This document shows, piece by piece, positions 23,587-34,529 of a DNA stretch of 64,000 nucleotides. The DNA is from Channallabes apus. Taxonomy: Eukaryota; Chordata; Actinopteri; Siluriformes; Clariidae. The position numbers and the translations under genes were made by a program. Location: NCBI GenBank assembly GCA_030522415.1, contig CM060121.1, positions 7,442,476-7,506,475 of the forward strand, written 5' to 3'. Below the pieces are notes generated by a model. The model was not told where the DNA came from. It worked only from the letters and a program-made list of their open reading frames with translations, and did not search any database. Position 1 is the first letter of the stretch; each line of letters opens with the position of its first letter.

Positions 23587-23774
23587 CCAGGGGTAGCTCA
23601 GTGGCATTGGACTACGGTTCGGAAGATCCCAGGTTCAAACCCCACAACCACCAAGTTGCCACTGTTGGGCCCTTGAGCAAGGCCCTTAACTGCTCAGTTG
23701 TGTAATGAGATAAAAATGTAAGTCGCTCTGGATAAGAGCGTCTGCCAAATGCCTAAATGTAATGTAATGTAATG
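23587..23774 (+). mobile_element. tRNA-derived SINE with LINE-type tail
   Basis: The head contains a pol III A-box-like 'gtagctcagtgg' and a B-box-like 'ggttcaaacccc' about 35 bases apart, as in a tRNA. The body has 'cccttgagcaaggccctta', and the 3' end is 'agtcgctctggataagagcg' then 'tctgccaaatg' and (TAATG)n. The tail equals that of the LINE at 11432-12624, the expected relation between a SINE and the LINE whose machinery mobilises it. It is inserted in a GT-rich tract. Confidence 0.9.
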
Positions 23775-23859
23775 TGTGTGTGTATAATCTTTCTCCTTCA
23801 ACCTCCTCCCATCTTATCAATGGGGAGTAGATAAAAAATTTCCATACATCCTCAAGCCT

Positions 23860-23862
<3 letters not shown>

Positions 23863-23917
<55 letters not shown>

Positions 23918-23920
23918 ACA
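23863..23920 (+). repeat. (CT)n-(CA)n compound microsatellite
   Basis: About 15 CT units followed by about 13 CA units. The minus-strand 'RERERE' frame over it is an artefact. Confidence 0.95.
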
Positions 23921-26516
23921 TCCATAGAGAGAGAGAACATTTTAAACATGACTTTGTATTACTAATGAAATGCATTCTTGTTCTCAGAAGTCCCATTACA
24001 AGACTTTTCTGCATGTGTGTTTATATACCAAAGCTCAAAACTCTGAGAGGGATACTCTAAAGAATAGATGGATAAAGTGAAAGAAATCAAGGAAGGACGG
24101 TAAGACATAGAAAAAGAGAGCTACGTAGAGAGAGAGGGGGAAAGAGAGACAATAAGATAAGGGGTAGAGTAAACTGAAATGTTAAAATATAAAATAAAAG
24201 ACTATAGTAGCATTTGTGTATAGTGTGCCATGTGTTTGATGGATCCCATTAAAGATGCGTTTGGCCTGGTGTGTGTGTGATGAGACTGAAGCCCCCTTGA
24301 TGAAAACAATTTGAAACCACAGCAGATGATTCAGTTTCTCTCTCTCTCTCCTGCAGTCGAACCCCAGCAGAGCAGCTTGAGTGTGCGTCTGTTCTTTGAT
24401 GAGACCACAACGAAAGTTTTTCCATATTACCCGGGTTTCTCGGATCTAGTACAGATCTTGGTAGTAGAGACACACAGAAGGACACTGCATGTGCAAAAAC
24501 CACTCTGATTACTCAGATTGCTTCTTCCAGTTTCCTGTTTGAAGTTAGCATGCAAAATCTGTTTAGACTTTGCTTTACAGATCTTTTGTAAAAGTGTTCA
24601 GTTCTGTGCTGTGGATATTTTGACATGTAGTTTGCCTGCAAAATCTCCATTTTAGCAGTTATTTCTAAAGAAGCAAGAACAATAAGTGTGTGCATGGTTT
24701 CTTGAAGTCACGAGGGAGTTAAAAGACACAAATGGCCAAATTTGATATAAAAACTGTTTTGGTCATGTCAGTTTGAATTGTAGATGATTTTGCAAAATGA
24801 TAAAAGTCCTCCTGACACAGTTTTGTCCCAATAGATAAATCAGGCTGCAACTGTGTTTGTGGCCATGTAAACATCCAATTGAGTATAAATAATAGTGTTG
24901 GTTGAGAGTTAATTAAGAAAATGTGTTTTTGTCATGGCAGCAACTTGGAAAGATGAACAAAGTGATGACTTTTGTTGCACACAAATCGTTTTCAATTACA
25001 AAGTTTGTTGAAGATCATGAGAAACATTAAAAACAATAGAAAACTTTAGTTTACAGCATCCCTATCCTTCTTCTGTACCAGTATCAGTTTCACTTCTGTA
25101 GTCGATGCATCATATACAGTAATAGGACAGCCATTGATATGTGCCTATCATAGGACAGGAATGTTGGGATTGGGTATCAACAAAGTGCAAATACATCTGT
25201 AGTCACATATAACAGCTTCCTGCACACATTACTTACAGTATATATATAAAATTTAGATGCATTAAGGCTCCCATTTGCAGCAAACTCAATGTTAGTGATA
25301 GTTTAAAGCTTCTAAAAGAAAAATATATAGCATTTTTTAATAAATATTTTGTTACAGACAACTAAATAAGTCTAAAAATGCTGTCAAACTGTATAAATAT
25401 AATAATTATATAATGTGTATATATATATATATTTTAATATTTCAAAGTTCAAAGTAAATCATCGCACATTAAAATATCAGAAGATACAGTTATCTATGGC
25501 TTCCCCCCCCACCCCCTTATTATTTTATGCCTTTTGAATTATGTATTCACTTTCAGCACCACATATGCAAGTGCTCCCAATGGCAATTAAAAATGTAGCA
25601 CTCATGTCAGATGTGTGTTTTCTTATTCATGTCAGAATAAAAGATTAAATCTGTGTCACAGATGAGGAAAACAAGTAGAACACCATGACAATGGATCACA
25701 TCAAAGAGAATAGTTCATGAACCTAGCCCTATTATTGTTTATTTGTTTGCCAGAAATGTTTTTTAAAATTAACAACAAAAAGCAAAATAAGCTACTGAAA
25801 AAGAAAAGAAAAAACTATATTTTGACCTTGGTTTGACCTTGGTCCTGTGTGTAACTGCTGGTTGTGATGGTAACTCCATATAAAGCCAACAGTATAAACA
25901 CTTAAGCACTCATCATTGAGATATTGTGCTAACAAAGAACTTAATGGACAGAAGGACACAAAGACATACAGCATGTCTTTGCATTAAAAAAGCATAAGAA
26001 GGCCAGAAAAGGGGCTTTTAGTTTCTCATAGCTTGAAAATGCCAGGTAGCCAGAAATGCATAAACTAACCTTTGCCCTGTGTAGTGGAATTACTTATAGT
26101 ATGTGCCTTCCACCAAAGACGCCTTGGCCAGAAAAGTACTGGTTTCAGAATCACAAAACCAACACAACCAAATTGACCGCACTAATAGGTCAGTGCAATG
26201 TGGATTCTTCTTGCCTTGCACAAGCTTTTGGCACGGAGATCCATGCATTTAAAATTGTAACAGGCCTTTAAAAATTACTCTATACAACACCTTCATTAGG
26301 CAAGCCATTTGTTAGCCCTTGTCTGCTCTGCAAATGGGAAGTCTTAAGTATTAAGATCTTTATGATATCAATCCAGATTTTTCAGTGCAGGCTTAGCCAT
26401 GTCTTCAAATTTGAAGTGTGTCAGTCAGATAATTTTTTTCTTAAAGAACCCCACAACTGGTCATCTTTCCACATGTTTGGTCTTTTAAATACTTCCTCAT
26501 CAATTTTGTATCCACT
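23921..26516. other. no gene recognised
   Basis: About 2.6 kb of moderately AT-rich DNA with no convincing coding frame, RNA gene or repeat family. It holds short TATA runs (about 25418-25434) and a C-run (about 25504-25517). It is one of the longer stretches without obvious transposable sequence and a candidate for unique or regulatory DNA. Confidence 0.5.
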
Positions 26517-26528
26517 TGATTCAATTCT

Positions 26529-26860
26529 TTCATTCATTCATCTTCTATAGTGCTTTATCCTGTATTTAGGGTAGCGGGGACCTCAGGGCACGAGGCAGGG
26601 TACACCCTGGACAGCGTGCCAATCCATCGCAGAGCACACACACACTCATTCACACACTATGGTCAATTTGGGAATGCCAATTAGCCTAATCTGCATGTCT
26701 TTGGACTGTGGGAGGAAACCGGAGTACCCAGAGGAAACCCACCAAGCACGGGGAGAACATGCAAACTCCATGCACACAGAGACGGGAATCGAGCCTGGCC
26801 GGGAATCGAACCCGGAGGTGCAAGGCGACAGTGCTAACCACTACACCACCGTGCCGCCCC
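26529..26860 (-). mobile_element. full-length tRNA-headed SINE-like element
   Basis: Read on the minus strand, the head is GGGGCGGCACGGTGGTGTAG with an A-box-like 'gtggtgtagtggttagcac' and B-box-like 'gggttcgattccc'. The head closely resembles a tRNA-Glu/Asp-type sequence. The body holds the conserved 'catgcagattaggctaatt' block, and the end has 'aggataaagc' plus a (GAAT)n tail. Flanks are 12-bp repeats tgattcaattct (26517-26528) and tgatccaattct (26861-26872), one mismatch. A 17-base segment with a second B-box-like motif (about 26790-26815) is partly duplicated. Confidence 0.88.
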
Positions 26861-26989
26861 TGATCCAATTCTCTTCATGCTAATTCTGCTTTCATATTGC
26901 CATGATATTTTCCCCTCTCAATTCCAAAGTCAACCTACATTGTGGATGGTGATAGGTTTGCCTTTGCACCTGTTACTATAGTTTGGTTG

Positions 26990-27243
26990 TGTAGAATAAC
27001 AGAACACAGTAATGAGATGACAAACTACCTTTAAATCTTAATGTAATCCCCTGCAACACTAATCTCAGCATTTCACTAGTGCATGGATACATTCAAGTTA
27101 GAAAGAATTCTCTGTATGCCGGAGCCATGATCAGACTGGCTGCTTCAAGTCTGAAACTCTAGCCTCCAAGGAACTCCTGTAATGGCCCAAACATTTGGAA
27201 ATGGCTTGGAGTGAGGTCAAGACTGTATGGGGGATGTGGAAAT
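26990..27243 (-). pseudogene. mariner transposase remnant
   Basis: Minus-strand translation of about 27240-27110 gives HPPYSLDLTPSHFQMF, then GPLQEFLGG and SFRLEAASLIMAP. This is the conserved mariner block around the third catalytic aspartate (YSxDL). It parallels remnants at 22.5, 44 and 48.4 kb. Related sequence may resume at about 27835-27900, suggesting an insertion in between. Confidence 0.75.
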
Positions 27244-27834
27244 TAGTGGCGGCCAGTCAAAAAGGGGCGCTGAGTTTCGCCGACCCCTTAAAGTTAGGCA
27301 GAGAAGAATGCTACTTTGACATGTAATTATTTAACATAATAATAGTTTATTTTAATAATGAAATAAAGACATTTAGTCACAATATTCCGCTGTATTTCTT
27401 GACATAATTTATTTACAATTAAAAAATTAATCTAAACTGTGTTACATTCATTTGTTTTGGTGTATGCGGGGCGCTGGACAAACGAGTGTCTATGCACAGT
27501 AGGCACATACATTTTTGAAAATAATCTGATTTGAGGCTGAGCTCTAATTGGATTTTTTTCAAATCATCCTTTGGGCGGAGCACTGTGCGTCCCGAACCCT
27601 CCCACTTTTGTTCTTAGCGAATCAATATTGTTTTTAATTATTTGGGCTCATGTGATTGGACCAGTCTCAACGAGTCTTATTAACGGTCAGCGGATTGTGA
27701 GTTAATGTACTGAACAGTGATTGACATGAAAGCAAGCTAAATACAGTATGAGAGGAAATTCTGTAATTTCTTTGCTAAAATACCCCTTCGGAAGGTGATC
27801 GGATGAAGAAATAAAAAAAGTTCTTGTACCTCAG
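27244..27834. repeat. unassigned dispersed repeat, probably inserted in a mariner copy
   Basis: Begins with 'agtggcggccagtcaaaaag' and 'gggcgct' motifs that look like a teleost DNA-transposon end, and contains a second 'ggggcgctgg' at about 27467-27476. Mariner-like sequence flanks it on the left and possibly on the right. No termini or target duplications could be fixed. Confidence 0.35.
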
Positions 27835-27965
27835 ACTGGATCATCATTCATAGATGTATGGCTTTCTTTAAAGTGTTTGCATCATTAAATATATAACCAT
27901 TTGCATCATATTTGATACATCAGACCTCTATCTTATCAACATGATCAATACTTTCCTTAAAAGAA

Positions 27966-28196
27966 AACGTCTCGGGTTACTGTGCTGTAACCCTGTTCCC
28001 TGAAAAGCGGGAATGAGATGCTGCATGAAAACGCTATGGGGACCATTTTGTCCTGTTGCCGGTTGTGAAGCATGTGTGCAAACACGCCAAATTTTTTGGC
28101 TATATATAACCTCGGTCAGGTGACGTCATCTGATTAGACGCAGCTGCAGGTTATAAATAATAGTGAGCCGGCGACAAACCTCAGATTAATTTGTCT
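27966..28196 (-). repeat. DIRS inverted terminal repeat (3' side of element)
   Basis: The core from 28017 to 28196 is the reverse complement of 31392-31570 with few differences, including the 'ggctatatataacctcggtc' block, which carries a TATA-like sequence. The outer 51 bases (27966-28016) are specific to this end and reappear, inverted, in the internal complementary region. Confidence 0.9.
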
Positions 28197-28233
28197 GAAC
28201 GGACGTCCGGTCACGTGGTAGTGCGGCATTAGG

Positions 28234-28342
28234 ACGCAGCATCTCGTTCCCGCCTTTTCAGGGAACAGGGTTACAGCACAGTAACCTGAGACGTTCCCTT
28301 TCAAAGGCTTTCTCTCGATGCTGCGTGAAAACGCTATGGGAA
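28234..28342. repeat. DIRS internal complementary region
   Basis: Bases 28234-28295 are the reverse complement of the outer left end. Bases 28293-28342 are the reverse complement of the outer right end ('ccctttcaaaggctttctct'). The two halves overlap at GTT. In DIRS elements this region is thought to template completion of the ends before circle integration. Confidence 0.9.
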
Positions 28343-28379
28343 TGAGAATATCAACGCCGCCGCACTACAAGTGTCTGGA

Positions 28380-29745
28380 CCCTAAGGTTGTGTAGTGTGT
28401 GCGCACAAAGTCGAGAAGGTCTCAGAACTATGCCTGGGCAGCTAATTTGGGGACCGTGAGCCCGGAGTAGCATGAACATCCAGATTATAAATGTAAGAAA
28501 TGTGTGCGGGGAGGACCAACCCTTCGCGCCACACAATTGCTGCAAGGGATACCTCCTGCTGTTGCAGACTGGGACGATCACCCTGGTTGGGTGAACCCTG
28601 CTTCCCAGAGGTGAAGTGAACCCACGCGCCTCATAGGAGAGGGCAATATGCATCTCTCACCCAGTATAGTGGCGCTCTGACTTACGTCACTGGCTGGTGC
28701 GGTGGACGTAAATCTGAACAGCACGTACTGGACAGTAAGTGAAGTTCTCCTGCTCCGAGGCTGTAAAAGGCGGAGGACAGAAGTCTTCAAACAAGGCTTT
28801 TAGGTGCATCCTGCAGAAACTCCAGCACTGAAGGAATTCGGCAGTGGACAGGGTCTACCTGCTTAGCAATACTTGCTGCAGGGGAATACCTCTTGCTAGT
28901 GCAATAGATGAGGCGATCCCCTGGTTGAATGAGCCCTGATTCCTAGAGGTGAAGTGAGTCCACGCGCCTTATAGGAGAGGGCAAAGCATCTCTCGCCCAG
29001 TATAATGACGCTCTGACTTACGCCACTAGCTGATGCGGTGGACGTAAATCTGAAGAGCACATACTGGACAGTAAGTGAAGTTTCTCCTGCTCCGAAGCTG
29101 TAAAAGGCGAAGGACAGAAGGCTTCAAACAATGCAGTTAAGTACATCCTGAGGGTACTAGGGCACAAGCCCAAGGACAAGCTTTTGCTGCAGAAGCTCCA
29201 GCACTGAAACATTTCGGCAGTGGACTGGGTCTACCTGCTTAGCACACACTTGCTGCAGGGGAATACCTCGGTGACCTAGCTGATGCGGTGGACGTAGATC
29301 TAAAGAGCACAAGCTGGATACAGTAAGTGAAGTCGCCTGCTCCGAAGCTGTAAACGCGTAGGACAGAAGGCTTCAAAAGCAATAGGGTGCATGTTGGGTT
29401 TATAGAGCTTTCGGAAGATAGTTGAGAGGATGCAGTTACGTACATCCTGAGAGTACTAGGACACAATCCCGAGGATGGAAACTCCAGCACTGAAATAATT
29501 CGGCAGTGGACTGGGTTTACCTGCTTAGCAGACACTTGCTGCAGGGGAATACCTCTTGCTAGTGCAATAGATGAGGCAATCTCCCTGGTTGAATGAGCCC
29601 TGATTCCTAGAGGCGAAGTGAGCCCACGCGCCTCATAGGAGAGGGCAATAGCATCTCTCATCCAAAGCATGTAGAAGCTGCTCTGACCTACGCCACTAGC
29701 TGATGCGGTGGACGTAGATCTGAAGAGCAGTAAAAGGCGAAGCAA
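28380..29745 (-). pseudogene. DIRS tyrosine recombinase, tandemly multiplied and broken
   Basis: The catalytic region of a DIRS-type tyrosine recombinase is visible as IALSYEARGLTSPLGIRAHS followed by TREIASS, giving the H-x-x-R signature (HSTR at about 29600; HPTR in the copy at about 28590). The copy nearest the 3' end continues into GWSSPHTF, the block before the catalytic tyrosine. About four imperfect copies of a 290-380 base segment lie in tandem (about 28535-28860, 28868-29245, 29249-29530, 29536-29745). The third has lost its HxxR portion. The other pieces match LCPSTLRMYVTA, the N-terminal core-binding region. Frameshifts rule out an active enzyme. Confidence 0.85.
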
Positions 29746-30321
29746 GGCAAGAGGTCCACCTTGCTACATGAAATCTCTCCCTGACTACTTCTGAGTGGGG
29801 TTTCCATTCCCTGTGTGTCAGAGATAGACTGGACAGTACTACTGCTCCCGCATTCATGCTGGAATGTAAATCGCCCTGAGGGACAGGAACCTGGTGCGCT
29901 AGCTATTAGCGGCACGAGCACAGTCCGCCCTGGCGATAATATATTCACTGGCCCTAGTGAAATCCCCTGGGTCTTAGCCACAACTTGAAATGCTCTCATG
30001 TGCAGAAGGCCCAAAGGTGTTACCGTGGATACAGCTGCCATGAGAGCTAGGATCTCTGAAAGTGGTGGTCACTTTCTGGTCTAGCTTGTTTTCCTTGAGG
30101 GTGTTGAGAATGGGTTCGACACGAGCGGGAGACAGCTGTGCCCGCTTACGATTGAATCCCATATGGCACCCAATGTGTTGTCCTCTGAACAGGAAAGAGC
30201 ACGCTTTCGTGGCATTGGATCTCAGTCCTGAGAACAGAGATGAGCTAGGACGACATGCTGATGTCGAAGCGCTAGCTACCGGATACCCTGGGACTCCCGT
30301 AAGAGCCAGGACTAAATCCAT
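29690..30321 (-). pseudogene. DIRS reverse transcriptase/RNase H remnant
   Basis: Minus-strand frames hold HIGCHMGFNRKRAQLSPARV followed by EPILNTLKENKL, then AAVSTVTPLGLLHMRAFQVV. These correspond to the region joining reverse transcriptase to RNase H in fish DIRS elements. The fingers/palm part of the enzyme, with the active-site aspartates, is not present, so an internal deletion removed most of the polymerase. Confidence 0.8.
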
Positions 30322-30389
30322 GCATTCACGTGTTTTACGCCTCGCATGTCAGACCCGGTCGAGACTGGGTGGCCGACAATCCCGACTCT

Positions 30390-30782
30390 TGAGCACGGCG
30401 GGGAGGGAATTTCCCAAAAGCTTGTTCGTATAACTTCGCCCTAGAACCTAGTGGCGGCTGAGTTAACGACATCGCTAAACAGGCCGGAAGGCGAGATAGG
30501 GGCATTAAGGAGGAATGTACAATCCTATCCTTGATGCGCCTGAGATTTAGCCACAGGTGCCTCCTGCGAAAACCATAGCAGCCATAAAACGGCCGATAAC
30601 ACAAGCTGTCTGCTTTGTTGCATGAAGAGACAAGTCTGTAGCTCGGCATAATTCCAATACGCCTTATCTTGAAGAGCCCCACCAGTACTCAAGTCTTTCA
30701 GCAGGTCAGCCTGGTAGGCCTGCAAAACCACCATGGTGTGCAGTGGAGCACCAAGCTGACCTACTGCCTGAAAAGCTTTCAC
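30390..30782 (-). pseudogene. DIRS gag-like remnant
   Basis: Two overlapping minus-strand frames read QLGAPLHTMVVLQAYQADLL and, after a frameshift, RRRHLWLNLRRIKDR and LYEQAFGKFPPRRAQ. They match the C-terminal half of fish DIRS gag proteins. A nonsense or frameshift break separates the parts. Confidence 0.75.
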
Positions 30783-31257
30783 CTCCAGGGAAGATGAAAG
30801 TCTACACAGCTAGAAAGGAATTATAAGCTTTCCAGGAAGGATGATGTCCCAGGAGAGAGATAGTCTGTGGAGTGTCTCTTCTATCTGGGCGTCATCATAT
30901 AACCCCACGCTTCCACATCAACAATATTTAAATAAATAAATGAGTTGATGGCAGGAAAAACACGGGATGAATACAGCTTACTCCATAAAAGGGTTAACTC
31001 ATATGGAGAGAGAGAGGGGAGAGAGCGTCGTTGAGGCTCCGCCCCCCGGCCACCCAACAGAACCTGCCGTCTAATGTTTTTAAGTGCTTAAGGCTATTTT
31101 CATCTCCGCGTAAGCAAGAGAGGAATCCCTGTGATGAGAACGCGAAAGAAAGGAGCTTACCTCCGTCTGCCGCAGCTCTGTCAGATGCACAAGTTTAAGC
31201 CAGGAATGCGCGGCGGCTCGAAGCTTCTCAAGGAATGCGAGGCGCGCACAGCACTTA

Positions 31258-31594
31258 ACCGAAGCAGTGTAGAGATCTCACTCCGATATGGATTATCACA
31301 CACGGAGGGATATCTAGTTTAAACTCCGCCATATTGATGAGTTAAACACTTTCTTATTTTGCTGGTTTAAACACAGCTCACGACAAGGTGAAGACAAATG
31401 ATCTGAGGTTTGTCGCCGGCTCACTAGTATTTATAACTTGCAGCTACGTCTAATCAGATGATGTCACCTGACCGAGGTTATATATAGCCAAAAAATTTGC
31501 CATGTTTACACACATGCTTCACAACCGGCAACAGGACAAAATGGTTCCCATAGCGTTTTCACACAGCATCGAGAGAAAGCCTTTGAAAGGGAAC
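31258..31594 (-). repeat. DIRS 5' leader and inverted terminal repeat
   Basis: In element sense, the outer end GTTCCCTTTCAAAGGC is followed by the ITR core with 'ggctatatataacctcggtc', then an untranslated leader down to 31258. The leader and core recur at 35722-36092. The TATA-like box in the ITR (about 31480-31489) suits a promoter role. Confidence 0.88.
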
Positions 31595-31980
31595 ATTGTA
31601 TATGGCCTGATACATGTATGCTGCCCCCTCGTGGATCATCATTCCACTGCAGGCATTGAAAGTTTTTTGTTTTTTTTTACCTTTTCGAAATGACCGAAGT
31701 CATGAAATGATCCACACACTTTTGGCAGAAAAATCTTTGAAAATTTTCAATAAGTAACCCTAGAAATAATATTTATATTATTGCATTTTTTTTAAACAAA
31801 CATTTGCTGTACTGAAAAAAAGCATAATTACTTAATAATTTATTATTTATATTACAGTTAAATCATGTTAAAATTTGTGTATCAAATTTGATACTGTGGT
31901 TCATAAGGGGCTTTATCCTTGAAAGTTATGTCACATTCTTGTAATGTAATCTATATTATGCATACCTCAATACAAACATA
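31595..31980. other. no gene recognised
   Basis: AT-rich flank between the DIRS element and a Tigger-like element. It includes a T-run at 31663-31678 and no other named feature. Confidence 0.5.
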
Positions 31981-33006
31981 CAGTGGAACCTCGGATTGTG
32001 AGTAACGTGGTTTGCGAGTGTTCCACAAGACAAGCAAAGATTTTTTTTATAAATTTCGACTTGGAAAACGAACAAGTGTTGGTTTATGAGTACCGAGTAT
32101 CATGTATCACGCATGCGCTTCTTGTTTTGACACCAAGCGTCACATGATCACAACTGAGCCAACGTTTTTTCTCTCTCTTGTGAGACCCCTGCTTTGTCTT
32201 AGTACGCGTCTCTGACTGGTATAATCAACATCCCTGCACGCGTGTACTGTTTACTATAACACTGTGACCCCATGTGTGTGTGTGTGTATTTTATTTTGTG
32301 TCTGTATGCGTGTGTGTACAGTGAGCGTGTAAAGCCTCATTAGAGAGGTTAAAGATCCATTTTCTCTCACCGCTCAAGGCTCAGCCTGTTCTGTGTCTGT
32401 GTGTGCGCGCGCATCATTGGGCACCGTGCCACACACACACACAGACCCCTCCTACTTTCAAATACACATACAGACGCATACACACTCTTTCTCTCTGCTC
32501 TTCACAGAAACACTGCTCTATCGTGATTCTCTTCAAACGTAAAATGCATGTTAATTAGTTTTATTTTTACTTTACAGCAGTGATTCAGTTAGTGTCTCGC
32601 TCAATCGAGTGTCATTAGAGAGATTTTTTGTTTATTTTTCTGATAAATCAGTGTTTGCGTTGTGTGCGCGCATGTGTGTGTGAAAAGAGTGGAGGAAGGG
32701 TCTGTGTAAGACGATAAGGGGGAGAGGTGAGCTTACTTTAACTTCACACAAACACACACACTGCGCCTGCACACACGAATGAAAACACTTATCTGTCAGG
32801 ATTTATTTTTAATTTTTTAAAAGTGCAAGTTACTTTTTTTTTTTTTTTACTTAATATTTTATGTTAATTAGTTTCATGTATTTATGTTAGGGAGCTGTGG
32901 AATGAATAAATTGAGTTTCCATTATTTCTTATGGAACAATTCTACTGTATTTGGAATATGAGCCCGCTTCCGGAACAAATTATGCTCATAATCCAAGGAT
33001 CCACTG
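31981..33006 (+). mobile_element. non-autonomous Tigger-like (Tc1/mariner superfamily) element
   Basis: Left terminus CAGTGGAACCTCGGATTGTG and right terminus CATAATCCAAGGATCCACTG form inverted repeats (CAGTGGAnCCTyGGATT). Both sides are bordered by TA (31979-31980 and 33007-33008), the Tc1/mariner-superfamily target. The 1026-bp interior has no transposase frame. Relatives or fragments are at 3975-4117, 7003-7114 and 52891-52995. Confidence 0.9.
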
Positions 33007-33008
33007 TA

Positions 33009-34529
33009 CACTATTTTGGTGATTCAAATAATCTAATTATTAACTAAAATGCCATTTTAAAATTGATTTTTATTATTTTTACAGTAACAGTTACCATAGG
33101 TATACCATAGTTACCATAGTCATAGGTATTATGCTATATTTTTAGATGATAGTGTATTTTCACATAGTAGTTCCCAGATCAGCCATTGTTGAAGCATACA
33201 AATTCATGGGAGGTGTTGATCTCCTTGCTATGCTGTCTGCACAAGTTCAGCTTCAAGATGGTACAGTACATGTACATATGATGGCACTTGTGGGGGTTGT
33301 GGGGGTTTGTTAAAGGGGCTAATACTCAGTTCCAAAAAATTAGAATTTTCTGGATATTTTTTTATGTGCTGGGCGTTACATCACTGTACTGTGTTTCATG
33401 CCTTCTTAAATTTTAATAAATTAAATTTATTAATTTACCAGAAATTTCATCACAAGTCCTGGTTTGTTTTGAACACCCCTAAATTAAAATTAAAACTAAA
33501 ATTACTCTAGATTTACTAGGGAGCTTGACTTTTCCATAGTCGTTTCTCCATGCTTTGTTTTTTTTTTTGTTTTGTTTATAAATGAGTATATGATATGTAA
33601 TAAATCATAAGCATTTTTCTCAATTTTGACCAGAAAGGAATATATTAGTGTAGAACAATTAGAAAAAAAAAACTGTCACTGCAAATGCCCCTATTACAAT
33701 AAATTCTGATATTTTTAGATAAGTGAGAATGTTAACAATATTGCCTCACCGCACTCCTCACATTTGAGTGACATGTTTCCGTAATTGGAATCTCATTTTC
33801 ATGCAGCTTTTACACTAACACACTCGAACAGTTCAATGTTTAGCTTTCTAATTTCATGGCCATTTGGAAACAATTTCAGCATCTGCAAAAGAAAAAAAAT
33901 ACAAAGTTGGCTGTGATACCATCAAACATTCTTCAGTGTAATAGACTTCAGGAGATCTCTCAGAGACCAAGGTCTCTCCTTCAGAGATCATATCGGGCTC
34001 AGTCTCTCTCTTTCACATACATATACACACTTCCACACAACAGGGTCCAATGGAAAGTTTGATTACTCAGAGGCTTGGTATTAAAAGTGAAATGCTGTAT
34101 GTTGTGAAGCCAAACTAAGTGACCTAATCCAGTTAATATTGCAATTTTTATGAATTTGGCACCGCAAAAACAGTATCGTGTTCTCTCATCACTGTCGTTT
34201 ATGATTTCATCGAAGTCAGTTATAAAATACCAGTCAATTAAAGTGTGATGTGGGTTTTTTTCAGTACCATATTTAGAGCACCTTTGATATTCATAATTCA
34301 TTTTTTGGAATACTTTCCATGTTAAACAATCATAAAGTGGAAATGAAATGCTTAATCAAGCATTTCTTTCAAGTGTTGAAATCTTTATCTGTGTTTGTCA
34401 CTTATTTGCTATGTCTTCTTCTTAATAATGTTCTATCAAACAAATCCCTGTTGTTAATAAAAATTCTCATTTTATTAGCATTTTTTGTTAATGAAAAGAA
34501 AAATTTAATGTTATAAAGTTAAGTAAGGG
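33009..34529. other. no gene recognised; mariner end at 33450-33482
   Basis: The phrase 'cacaagtcctggtttgtttt' followed by 'gaacacccct' at about 33451-33480 is a mariner-type terminal repeat seen in the other copies, so part of 33290-33480 may be a mini-copy. The rest is AT-rich without coding signal. Confidence 0.45.

Larger units (their letters stand above)
27966..31594 (-). mobile_element. DIRS-type tyrosine-recombinase retrotransposon, defective
   Basis: Coding remnants on the minus strand appear in DIRS order: gag-like (30782-30390), reverse transcriptase/RNase H (30321-29690), tyrosine recombinase (29745-28380). Inverted terminal repeats lie at both ends (cores 28017-28196 and 31392-31570). 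An internal complementary region at 28234-28342 joins the reverse complements of the two outer ends, the defining DIRS feature. Both ends show the trinucleotide AAC, and the corresponding GTT sits at the junction inside the internal region (28293-28295), as expected for a circular intermediate. There is no target duplication, as usual for DIRS. At about 3.6 kb it is shorter than full-length DIRS elements, and every frame is broken. Confidence 0.9.

Noticed and set aside
23590..23645. A genuine tRNA gene
   Set aside because: Boxes are present, but the arms do not pair as a tRNA, and a LINE-type tail follows; it is a SINE head.
28351..31322. Possible clustered regularly spaced repeats because of recurring blocks
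   Set aside because: The blocks are 290-380 bases long, diverged and encode recombinase pieces; there are no short direct repeats with unique spacers, so it is not CRISPR-like.
31131..31322. 63-codon plus-strand frame (MMRTRKKGAYL...)
   Set aside because: It lies antisense to the DIRS leader and is carried by that repeat.
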